A stretch of DNA of 20,541 nucleotides from Lachnoclostridium sp. UBA1434. GTDB taxonomy: Bacteria; Bacillota; Clostridia; Lachnospirales; Lachnospiraceae. The stretch is taken from NCBI GenBank assembly GCA_002329645.1, contig DCTS01000067.1, positions 26,395 through 46,935 on the forward strand, read 5' to 3'. Made by a program: the position numbers and the translations under genes. The notes under the pieces are model-generated. The model saw nothing but the letters and a program-made list of their open reading frames with translations, was not told where the DNA came from and did not search any database. This document shows positions 14,396-20,541 of the stretch, one piece after another. Position 1 is the first letter of the stretch, and every line of letters starts with the position of its first letter.

Positions 14396-15229
14396 TCATG
14401 TCCATTTAAGAGCATTAGATTTAAGCCAGAGAGCTACTCCGTCTTCAGTATTGCTTCCAATCACCTCGTCAGCCTTTAATTTAAGTTCATCCACAGCATT
14501 TGCAACTGCTATTCTGTAATCGCTTGCTTCAAAGAGGGGCAGATCGTTTAAATTATCACCAAAGCAGACCACCTCTTTAGCCTTAAGATACTCTTTAAGA
14601 TAACGCACGCCATGATACTTTGACGCAGCTTTGCTGAAAATTTCAAAATACCAATTATCGGGTGTATAATTATCCTTATACATGGTGCAGTTCAAATCCG
14701 GTAATGCCTTGATGATGGGATACACCTTATCCAGGTTTTCTTTCTTATCCATTAATGAGAAGAAAATCAGCGGCTCACGGGTAAGCAGCCTGAAATCGTC
14801 AATTTGAATAAAAGGCTTTTTATAAAGCCTTACCCGTTCCTCATAGAATTTAATTAAGGTACGGCTGTTAAGCTCTTCATAATAGGTGGACATAACACCA
14901 TCTGACAGGGTATATGCAAAGCCCTTGAGCTTATTCTGAACAATTATCGAGAGCAGGCGCGCGCTGTTTTCCTTGTCAATAGCTTCTACATTAATATAAC
15001 GTTTTTTTTCAAGATCATATATGCATACCCCGTTCATAATGATAATAGGACGGTTCATGTGTACATTTCTTAAAATAGGCAGGACAGTAGCAATGGTTCG
15101 TGCAGTAGCAATCGTAAAGTTCACTCCCTTTGCTGCCATCTCGTTTATAATCCTTACCGTTGTGTCCGAAAGCTCAACATTAGGCTGTAATAAGGTTCCG
15201 TCCAGATCCGATATAAACAGAGTTTTCAT
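14396..15229 (-). CDS. Cof-type HAD-superfamily phosphatase
   Basis: A 277-residue cytoplasmic phosphatase of the Cof/YidA (HAD IIB) group, which hydrolyse small phosphorylated metabolites such as sugar phosphates or flavin-related compounds. Motif I, ISDLDGTLL, gives nucleophile D8 and acid D10; motif II lies in FTIATAR; a C2-type cap occupies about residues 85-190; and motif IV, GDNLND (224-229), supplies the Mg2+ ligands. ATG 15229 matches the family start (MKTLFISDLDGT) and has AGGAAAGG just upstream; the 11 extra in-frame residues before it are unlike the family. It lies 41 bp after the small membrane protein gene on the same strand, so the two are probably co-transcribed. Substrate not predictable. 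Confidence 0.92.
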   Translation of the reverse strand: MKTLFISDLDGTLLQPNVELSDTTVRIINEMAAKGVNFTIATARTIATVLPILRNVHMNRPIIIMNGVCIYDLEKKRYINVEAIDKENSARLLSIIVQNKLKGFAYTLSDGVMSTYYEELNSRTLIKFYEERVRLYKKPFIQIDDFRLLTREPLIFFSLMDKKENLDKVYPIIKALPDLNCTMYKDNYTPDNWYFEIFSKAASKYHGVRYLKEYLKAKEVVCFGDNLNDLPLFEASDYRIAVANAVDELKLKADEVIGSNTEDGVALWLKSNALKWT

Positions 15230-15270
15230 GCATACCTTTCCTCTCAATATTTTAGATATCAATAATAAGC

Positions 15271-15627
15271 TTACTTGGAGGGGGATTTTGCCTTATGCAT
15301 TATATATAATATCATTGCCGCATCACCGCCGATGAACAGCAGGCTGACAGCAGCTGCTTCGAATTTATCGGACAGCAGGCTGCGGACACCTAAAAACAGG
15401 CTCAGGACGGCTAGAAGATAAAAGGAAAAAAGATAAATCCTGATTGCAAAGCGAATGTTATTGAGCGACATTGTACGGAAAAATTCATATACCGAATATG
15501 CAAGTATTGCAATGGCAAGAATTAGATTTATATTGTCGTCGTTAACAAGATAAAACAAAAAATTGCTGGCCATAAGCAGGCCGATTATCACCCATTTGCC
15601 CGCAGAAAGCAACCGGCTCCTGTCCAT
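15271..15627 (-). CDS. Small four-helix membrane protein of unknown function
   Basis: A 118-residue protein that I do not recognise. It has four probable membrane helices, at about 12-28, 33-50, 58-81 and 91-110, short loops, and a basic C-terminus (HKAKSPSK). No catalytic or metal-binding motif is visible. The start is ATG 15627 with GGGAGG seven bases upstream on the minus strand. It lies 23 bp after the acetyltransferase gene and 41 bp before the HAD phosphatase gene, which indicates a shared transcript but not a shared function. Confidence 0.8.
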   Translation of the reverse strand: MDRSRLLSAGKWVIIGLLMASNFLFYLVNDDNINLILAIAILAYSVYEFFRTMSLNNIRFAIRIYLFSFYLLAVLSLFLGVRSLLSDKFEAAAVSLLFIGGDAAMILYIMHKAKSPSK

Positions 15628-15650
15628 CGAACAACCTCCCTGGTTTAAAT

Positions 15651-16244
15651 TTATCCTCTGTATTCATCACTTAACAGACCATATATATAATAATCGGTAA
15701 TAACATTTATTAAGGCGCCCATACGGATGAAGCCCTCCTTCTTAAAGCCGAGCTTTTCGGCAACTCGAACGGAGCCGGTGTTGTCCTTAAAGCACCTTAT
15801 TTGAATACGGCTGAGTCCAAGGTCCTTGAAAGCAAATTCAATAACTGCTTTGCAGGCTTCCGTAGCAAAGCCCTGACCCCAGTAATTTTTATTCACTCTG
15901 TAGCCAATGTCTGCCTGCTTCTTCAGCTTAAAATCATAAAGGACGACTTCTCCGATTACCTTGCCTGAATGTTTAAGCACCATCAGCCATGAAAGCTCTC
16001 TTTTAGCCCGGAATTCCTTCATGGTTGTCCTGTAGTGGTAATCCAGCTTTATCTTTCTCTTCGGCTTTCTATGACCTTTTTCATCACCGGCTTCATCATA
16101 GGTACCCCAATAGCGATACACACTGTAATCGTTAATAAACTCAAGGCTGTCCCTTCCGTCATCGGTACTGTCGGTTATCTGTCTAAGTATCAGCCTTTCA
16201 GTTTCAAGCCTTGGCAATTCAATGAAGCTTGTCTCTAAACTCAT
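15651..16244 (-). CDS. GNAT-family N-acetyltransferase, RimJ/RimL-like
   Basis: A 197-residue Acetyltransf_3 protein that would transfer an acetyl group from acetyl-CoA to an amine. It has the RimJ-type opening LETERLILRQI (13-23), a central strand WLMVLKHSGKVIGEVVLYDF, and the acetyl-CoA pyrophosphate-binding motif A around YWGQGFATEA (121-130). Late motif B is NTGSVRVAEKLGFKKEGFIR. An insertion of basic and charged residues (about 50-75, GDEKGHRKPKRKIKLDYH) is longer than in many relatives. The start is ATG 16244 with AAGGAG seven bases before it. It leads a likely three- or four-gene minus-strand unit with its own extended -10 promoter. The acceptor could be a ribosomal protein N-terminus or a small molecule; the sequence does not decide. 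Confidence 0.88.
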   Translation of the reverse strand: MSLETSFIELPRLETERLILRQITDSTDDGRDSLEFINDYSVYRYWGTYDEAGDEKGHRKPKRKIKLDYHYRTTMKEFRAKRELSWLMVLKHSGKVIGEVVLYDFKLKKQADIGYRVNKNYWGQGFATEACKAVIEFAFKDLGLSRIQIRCFKDNTGSVRVAEKLGFKKEGFIRMGALINVITDYYIYGLLSDEYRG

Positions 16245-16263
16245 TTAGGTTCTCCTTTATATG

Positions 16264-16272
16264 ATTATACCA
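16264..16272 (-). promoter_or_regulatory. Extended -10 promoter for the GNAT-led unit
   Basis: On the minus strand the sequence reads TGGTATAAT, an exact extended -10 (TG-n-TATAAT), 20 bp upstream of the acetyltransferase start. The -35 region is AT-rich without a clear hexamer. It would allow this unit to be expressed independently of mntP, which lies 73 bp upstream on the same strand. Confidence 0.6.
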
Positions 16273-16317
16273 TATATTATCATATAAATATTAAAATAAT
16301 CAATGCGGGATTGGGTT

Positions 16318-16887
16318 TTATAGAAGATTTTCTATAAATATTTTCAAACCTATGATTATAAGAAGAATGCCGCCTGCCAGTCTGGCACGAAGACCTAAAA
16401 GCAATCCGAATCTCTTGCCGATAAATACTCCGATGATACAGACTGTAAAAGTGACAATACCAATTAGGAGTGAGGAGGTGCAGATATTTACCTTCATTGC
16501 GGCAAATCCCACACCGATTGCAAGGGCGTCGATACTGGTTGCAATACCTTGAAGCAACAGATTCCTTGCACTGAATATCCTGTCGGTATTGCATACATTT
16601 TCAGGATGCCTGTATTCCTTAACAGCCTCGGCTATCATATTGACGCCTATTGCTCCAAGCAGGACCAATGCGACTAAATGCTGGAAACTGCTTATTGCAT
16701 CTGAAAAGGTTCTTCCCAATAAAAAACCAAGAATTGGCATCATGCACTGGAAGAAGCCGAAGCTTACGGCTGTCATGAGGGCATGCTTTTTAGTTACATT
16801 TCGCCCGCACATGCCGTCGGACACAGATACGGCAAAGGCATCGGCTGAAAGACCAAGAGCAATTATAAAGCGGGAAAGCAGGTCCAT
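16318..16887 (-). CDS. mntP: Manganese efflux pump MntP
   Basis: A 189-residue inner-membrane exporter that lowers cytoplasmic Mn2+. It has six predicted helices arranged as two repeats, each with a conserved Asp motif: ALGLSADAFAVSVSDG (D16) and GIATSIDALAIGVGF (D120). Length and motifs match the YebN/MntP family. The start is ATG 16887 with AAGGA upstream. A promoter is visible 50-80 bp upstream on the minus strand. In many bacteria mntP is controlled by MntR or a yybP-ykoY manganese riboswitch; I could not find the riboswitch's conserved G-rich segments in the short leader here. It is divergent from degV and upstream of the GNAT-led unit. Confidence 0.96.
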   Translation of the reverse strand: MDLLSRFIIALGLSADAFAVSVSDGMCGRNVTKKHALMTAVSFGFFQCMMPILGFLLGRTFSDAISSFQHLVALVLLGAIGVNMIAEAVKEYRHPENVCNTDRIFSARNLLLQGIATSIDALAIGVGFAAMKVNICTSSLLIGIVTFTVCIIGVFIGKRFGLLLGLRARLAGGILLIIIGLKIFIENLL

Positions 16888-16934
16888 AGTATGTTTTTCC
16901 TTTCAAATAAGTGATTACAAACCATATGGCAATA

Positions 16935-16964
16935 CTTATATGCAAAGGTATTATTAGTAGTCAA
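16935..16964 (-). promoter_or_regulatory. Promoter of mntP
   Basis: On the minus strand TTGACT (16959-16964) and TATAAG (16935-16940) are separated by 18 bp. Transcription would start near 16928, giving a leader of about 40 nt, too short for a yybP-ykoY riboswitch. Confidence 0.6.
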
Positions 16965-17055
16965 TATGCATGCTGAATACAAAAAATAACAGTACAGAAA
17001 AATATTTTAGCTTGCTGATATTAATACCGGGAACAGCAGCGAGTCAATATATTAC

Positions 17056-17084
17056 TTGCAGATTTTTACTGTATACATTATAAT
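17056..17084 (+). promoter_or_regulatory. Promoter of degV
   Basis: TTGCAG (17056-17061) and a consensus TATAAT (17079-17084) are separated by 17 bp. Transcription would start about 95 bp before the degV ATG. Confidence 0.65.
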
Positions 17085-17187
17085 TATTAGATAAGGCGGA
17101 TGATTTTAAACAGCTTCTCATAAGGTAATGCCCGGCAGAAAGCTTTCATTTATCCGCATTAATTTTGTATGTTTAAAGGAGTTCATA

Positions 17188-18063
17188 ATGGGTGAGTATG
17201 TAATTGTAAGTGATGCTACACTGGATTTGCCTATTGATGTAATAAGGCAGTATGATCTGAGGATTATTTCGATGGGGGTCGATATTGACCATATCGCATA
17301 TTCCTATCATCCTGACGAAAGAGAAATCGCAATAGATGATTTTTATAACAGGTTGAAGGCAGGCTCTGTATCGCATACCACACAGATTACACCGGCAGCA
17401 TTCATGGAATTCTTCACAGAAATCTTAAGCCAGGGCAAGGATATCCTGTACATAGCCTTTTCATCGGGCTTAAGCGGTACATATGCAGCTTCTCTGCTTG
17501 TAATGGATACATTGGCCAGGGAATTCCCCGACAGGAAAATATATTGCGTGGATTCCTTATGTGCTTCGATTGGCGAGGGCTTGCTGGTATATAACGCAGC
17601 GCTGAAGAAGGAACAGGGCATGGATATTGATGAACTCAAAGGCTGGGTCGAGAATAACAGGACCTATCTCAGACACTGGTTTACTGTTAAGGATTTATTT
17701 TATCTTAAGCGCGGCGGCAGAGTTTCTTCAATTGAGGCTGTGGTTGGTACCGCATTAAAGATTCGTCCCGTACTAAGCGTGGATGAAAATGGCAAGCTTG
17801 TGGTATTGTCTAAAATAAGAGGCTCCAAGGCAGAGCTTGACCTTATGATAACCAAGCTGCTTAAGGAAGGAGTGGATCTGGCTTCCCAGACAATAATGAT
17901 AGGACACGGAGACAACCTTGAGCAGGCTAAAGAGCTTGAGCGGCAAATCAGGGATAAGGGTATAGTAAAGGATGTAATAATATCAAAGGTTGGCCCTATA
18001 ATTGGCACTCATACCGGTCCCGGTATGCTTGCTATGGTATATATGGGAGTCAAAACAGAATGA
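17188..18063 (+). CDS. DegV family fatty-acid-binding protein
   Basis: A 291-residue cytoplasmic DegV protein. In Firmicutes these bind a single long-chain fatty acid, and FakB members present it to the kinase FakA for phosphorylation. Family marks are YVIVSDATLDLP (4-15), SHTTQITPAAF (62-72), AFSSGLSGTY (90-99), which contacts the fatty-acid carboxylate in known structures, and the C-terminal IGTHTGPGMLA. ATG 17188 was chosen because AAAGGAG (17175-17181) lies six bases upstream; the frame is open 20 codons further but without a site. No fakA is present in the window. A small gap with weak hairpins separates it from the methyltransferase gene downstream. Confidence 0.93.
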   Translation: MGEYVIVSDATLDLPIDVIRQYDLRIISMGVDIDHIAYSYHPDEREIAIDDFYNRLKAGSVSHTTQITPAAFMEFFTEILSQGKDILYIAFSSGLSGTYAASLLVMDTLAREFPDRKIYCVDSLCASIGEGLLVYNAALKKEQGMDIDELKGWVENNRTYLRHWFTVKDLFYLKRGGRVSSIEAVVGTALKIRPVLSVDENGKLVVLSKIRGSKAELDLMITKLLKEGVDLASQTIMIGHGDNLEQAKELERQIRDKGIVKDVIISKVGPIIGTHTGPGMLAMVYMGVKTE

Positions 18064-18153
18064 TAAATACATAAAGCATACACTGAAAGTACAGTGCTGA
18101 AAGTATAATGCTTAAATATAATGATTAAGCGTTATGTTAAAGAAGGTGGTTTA

Positions 18154-18903
18154 ATGACAGAGGACAGCAGCAAACATGGGCAAACCGGGTATCAGCAGAT
18201 AAAGCCATATAAGAAGGATGCGGATTACTCCTATACACTGGGGGCATTTCCAACCTATGAGCTTATTAAGGCCAGACCTGAGCAGGCAACTAAGGTTATT
18301 ATGCATTCAAGCTTCACCGACATGGAAGCTCTGAATGCTCTCTGCAGCAGGCATAATATTCCGGCGGCGGTAGATGATAAGCTAATCTCAAGACTAAGCG
18401 ACAAGGAAAATTGTTATACGGCAGGCATTTTTGCAAAATATGAATGCAAGCTTAGTAATGACCTTCCGCATATAGTCCTTGTCAATCCCGGCAATATGGG
18501 CAATCTCGGCACTATTCTAAGGACAGCCGTGGGCTTTGGCATATATGATGTGGCTGTAATACTACCGGCTGCAGATATATATAATCCAAAAACTATAAGG
18601 GCCTCCATGGGGGCCTTTTTCAGGCTCCGTTTCCATCAGTATGCCTCGTTTTCAGATTATTGCAGGGAGTATCCGGAGCATGAGATATATACATTTATGC
18701 TTGACGGAGAAAGATCCTTATCACTAAAGGACAGCCCAGGGTCCGGGCTCTTTTCACTGGTGTTCGGGAATGAGGCAACCGGACTGGATGCTTCATATAA
18801 AAATATAGGCACAAGTATCTATATTCCGCAGACAGAGGATGTGGATTCACTCAATCTGACAATTGCAGTCGGTATTGCGGCATATGTGTTTACAAATCAA
18901 TAA
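18154..18903 (+). CDS. TrmH/SpoU-family RNA 2'-O-methyltransferase
   Basis: A 249-residue SPOUT methyltransferase expected to methylate a ribose 2'-OH in tRNA or rRNA with SAM. An N-terminal substrate-binding region (about 20-100) precedes the knot domain. Motif 1 is LVNPGNMGNLGTILRTA (109-125, with the conserved Asn111 and Arg123), motif 2 is FGNEATGLD (204-212), and motif 3 is DSLNLTIAVGIAAY (231-244), slightly divergent from the usual SLNVSVA. The start is ATG 18154 with AAGGTGG just upstream; the earlier ATG 18121 lies within an AT-rich stretch and has no site. It lies 90 bp after degV. Two TATAAT-like boxes in that gap (18104 and 18117) lack -35 partners, and GCTTAA/TTAAGC (18110-18130) can form a small hairpin. 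Target nucleotide unknown. Confidence 0.92.
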   Translation: MTEDSSKHGQTGYQQIKPYKKDADYSYTLGAFPTYELIKARPEQATKVIMHSSFTDMEALNALCSRHNIPAAVDDKLISRLSDKENCYTAGIFAKYECKLSNDLPHIVLVNPGNMGNLGTILRTAVGFGIYDVAVILPAADIYNPKTIRASMGAFFRLRFHQYASFSDYCREYPEHEIYTFMLDGERSLSLKDSPGSGLFSLVFGNEATGLDASYKNIGTSIYIPQTEDVDSLNLTIAVGIAAYVFTNQ

Positions 18904-19078
18904 TCTGTCGGCTAATAAATTAGCATTCAGACTAATTTAGCAGTAATTAAATTACAAACATGTAAGTTTACTAGCAAGTAAATTTACGGGTAATACAAGC
19001 AATTATTTTACAAGCAATACAAATAATTACACAAGCAATTAAATAAGATAAGCCTGATAAAGGCAGAGGGAGGCATGC
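18904..19078. repeat. AT-rich gap with degenerate short repeats
   Basis: This gap before the transporter gene has many related short words. ACAAGCAAT occurs at 18995, 19010 and 19031, with TAGCAAG and similar variants nearby. Palindromes include GCTAATAAATTAGC and GTAAATTTAC. Spacing is irregular (15 and 21 bp), so this is a decayed rather than a clean array. No strong terminator or promoter could be fixed here. Confidence 0.45.
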
Positions 19079-20341
19079 ATGAAACTGAACTATAAGCGTA
19101 CGTTTTTTGTTGGCTTGGCATTTATGTCAATTTTGGCATTCTGGGAGCTTTACGATGGTGTTGTTCCCAAGATGTTATCAAAAACCTTTGGAATGGGGGA
19201 GACTTTGATTGGCTTTGTTATGGCGCTCGATAACATCCTGGCGTTATTCCTTTTGCCACTTATAGGCGCCTTTTCCGACAAGGTAAATACCCGTATAGGT
19301 AAACGAATGCCTTTTATATTAGCCGGAACAGCGCTTGCATCGATATTCATCCTGATTATGCCTGCAGCAGAGCATAAGGGCAGTCTTGCATTGTTTATAG
19401 CAGCATTAGGCGGAGTCCTTATATCGATGGGGCTATACCGCTCGCCTGCGGTTGCGCTTATGCCGGATATAACTCCCAAGCCCTTAAGGAGTAAGGCAAA
19501 TGCAATTATTAACCTGATGGGTACCCTTGGCGGAGCCTATGCGCTGGTTATGATCATGTTCTTATATAAGGAGGACGGAAGCAGCAATCTGCCGCTGTTT
19601 ATGTCCGTAGCCGCACTTATGATAGCAGCGGTCATTCTGCTTGTTTTAACAATAAACGAAAGAAAGCTCAGCATGAATATAGAAAATGAAGCCCCTGGTG
19701 CTGAAACTAAAGCAGAATCAACAAAGATGCCAAGGGAGGTAAGAAGGAGCTTTATTTTCATAATGTCATCAATATTCCTTTGGTTTTTTGCATATAATGC
19801 GGTTAAATCCGCCTTTTCCAGATACGCCGACGTGGTATGGGGGCTTACTGAAGGAAAATTCACCAATCCGCTTATTATAGCAATTATAGCGGCTTTGATC
19901 AGCTACATACCAATCGGTATAATATCAAGTAAAATAGGCAGGAAGAAAACAATTATTATAGGTATAATTCTGATGACTTTATCTTACTTCTTCGGATTTT
20001 TAGTTACGGAATATACGCCTGTTGTAAATGTCATATTTACCTTTACCGGTATAGGCTGGGCTGCAATTAATGTGAATTCATACCCCATGGTTGTGGAAAT
20101 GTGCAAGGGAGCCGATACCGGACGTTATACCGGGTATTATTATACATTTTCCATGGCATCACAGATTGTTACACCGATTGTTTCAGGATTTTTACTGGAG
20201 AATGTATCATACCGCACCTTATTCCCATACGCCGTTATCTTTTCCATAGCCTCACTGTGCACTATGCTGTTTGTAATGCATGGTGACAGCAAACCGGTAA
20301 AGAAAGCAGATGTACTTGAAAACTACGATAACGACAATTAA
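19079..20341 (+). CDS. MFS transporter, SLC45/GPH-like sugar symporter type
   Basis: A 420-residue membrane protein with about twelve helices in two halves joined by a hydrophilic loop (about 198-225, rich in Glu, Ala and Lys). The first half has the MFS loop 2-3 motif in the form GAFSDKVNTRIGKRMPF (63-79), and the N-terminal WELYDGVVPKML resembles the W-x-x-Y-x-x-x-x-P-x-x-L pattern of SLC45/sucrose-type carriers. The second half has a matching loop SSKIGRKKT. Such carriers usually move disaccharides or other sugars with H+ or Na+. The start is ATG 19079 with GAGGGAGG (19066-19073). The glycerophosphodiesterase gene starts 50 bp after its stop, so the two may be co-transcribed. The substrate is not determined; another class of solute is possible. 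Confidence 0.85.
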   Translation: MKLNYKRTFFVGLAFMSILAFWELYDGVVPKMLSKTFGMGETLIGFVMALDNILALFLLPLIGAFSDKVNTRIGKRMPFILAGTALASIFILIMPAAEHKGSLALFIAALGGVLISMGLYRSPAVALMPDITPKPLRSKANAIINLMGTLGGAYALVMIMFLYKEDGSSNLPLFMSVAALMIAAVILLVLTINERKLSMNIENEAPGAETKAESTKMPREVRRSFIFIMSSIFLWFFAYNAVKSAFSRYADVVWGLTEGKFTNPLIIAIIAALISYIPIGIISSKIGRKKTIIIGIILMTLSYFFGFLVTEYTPVVNVIFTFTGIGWAAINVNSYPMVVEMCKGADTGRYTGYYYTFSMASQIVTPIVSGFLLENVSYRTLFPYAVIFSIASLCTMLFVMHGDSKPVKKADVLENYDNDN

Positions 20342-20391
20342 CTGATATTTGATGGTACCGCTTATACGGTTTATATAAAGGAGCTTGCAGC

Positions 20392-20541
20392 ATGCTTGTT
20401 GAAATACTAATATTTGTTCTTGTTTTAATAAGCCTGTATATGCTTGCAATAATGCCGAAGATTAAAAAGAATCCGATGCACAAATCCTTTGACGGATGGT
20501 TTTATGCCCACAGGGGACTTCACGATAATAAATCGGATGCG
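20392..20541 (+). CDS. Membrane-anchored glycerophosphodiester phosphodiesterase (5' end only)
   Basis: The first 50 codons of a gene cut by the window end. Residues 2-21 form an N-terminal membrane segment (VEILIFVLVLISLYMLAIM), followed by a basic linker and the GDPD signature FYAHRGLHDN (37-46). Its His40 and Arg41 belong to the active site that splits glycerophosphodiesters into glycerol-3-phosphate and an alcohol. The same layout, a short anchor followed directly by the catalytic domain, is common in Firmicute GDPD proteins. The start is ATG 20392 with AAAGGAG (20377-20383) eight bases upstream. The orientation of the catalytic domain relative to the membrane and the rest of the protein cannot be seen. 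Confidence 0.85.
   Translation, partial: MLVEILIFVLVLISLYMLAIMPKIKKNPMHKSFDGWFYAHRGLHDNKSDA

Larger units (their letters stand above)
16888..17187. other. Divergent intergenic region mntP / degV
   Basis: 300 bp without a gene. It holds one promoter for each direction (minus 16935-16964, plus 17056-17084), about 90 bp apart. The plus-strand frame from 17128 that precedes the degV start is not used, because the ribosome binding site lies at 17175-17181. No RNA gene or riboswitch was recognised. Confidence 0.6.

Noticed and set aside
16888..16960. yybP-ykoY manganese riboswitch ahead of mntP
   Set aside because: The leader after the visible promoter is about 40 nt and lacks the G-rich conserved segments.

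Overview
The window looks like chromosomal DNA from a low-to-mid GC Firmicute, most likely a Clostridia/Lachnospiraceae-type anaerobe. I infer this from the strong AGGAGG-type ribosome binding sites, AT-rich gaps with sigma-A-like promoters, occasional TTG starts, a YesM/YesN-type two-component pair and mostly clostridial-looking protein families. There is no rRNA, tRNA, CRISPR array, transposase or phage module. It reads as a core/metabolic region centred on carbohydrate uptake.

Layout. Positions 1-239 hold the C-terminus of a CUT1-type sugar permease, closed by a strong hairpin terminator (300-356). Next come a histidine-phosphatase-family gene and rlmH in one transcription unit, facing a signal-less amidase on the minus strand, with a degenerate 33-bp tandem array in between. 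The centre (2517-12127) is a sugar-sensing and import locus on the plus strand. It contains a membrane-anchored periplasmic-binding-protein-like sensor, a YesM/LytS-type histidine kinase, a YesN-type AraC response regulator, a XylF-like lipoprotein, a ChvE-like lipoprotein, a double-domain sugar ATPase (XylG/MmsA type) and a XylH-like permease. asnA follows from its own good promoter and is closed by a probably bidirectional terminator.

The minus-strand block (13461-16887) carries an aldo/keto reductase, a Cof-type HAD phosphatase, a small membrane protein, a GNAT acetyltransferase and the manganese exporter mntP. Divergently, on the plus strand, lie degV, a TrmH/SpoU-type RNA methyltransferase, an MFS sugar-type transporter and the start of a membrane-anchored glycerophosphodiester phosphodiesterase cut by the window end.

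How the genes fit together. The central locus matches the architecture of the XylFII-LytS-YesN three-component systems of clostridia. There an anchored binding protein senses an extracellular pentose, signals through the kinase to the AraC-type regulator, and so switches on an ABC importer. Here the regulatory half (2517-7934) also carries an extra XylF-like lipoprotein, so three periplasmic-binding-type proteins serve one importer. The sugar cannot be fixed from sequence; xylose or another aldose is the best guess.

The most unusual non-coding feature is a series of unrelated short tandem arrays (33, 26 and 23 bp periods), each starting within a few bases after a stop codon.
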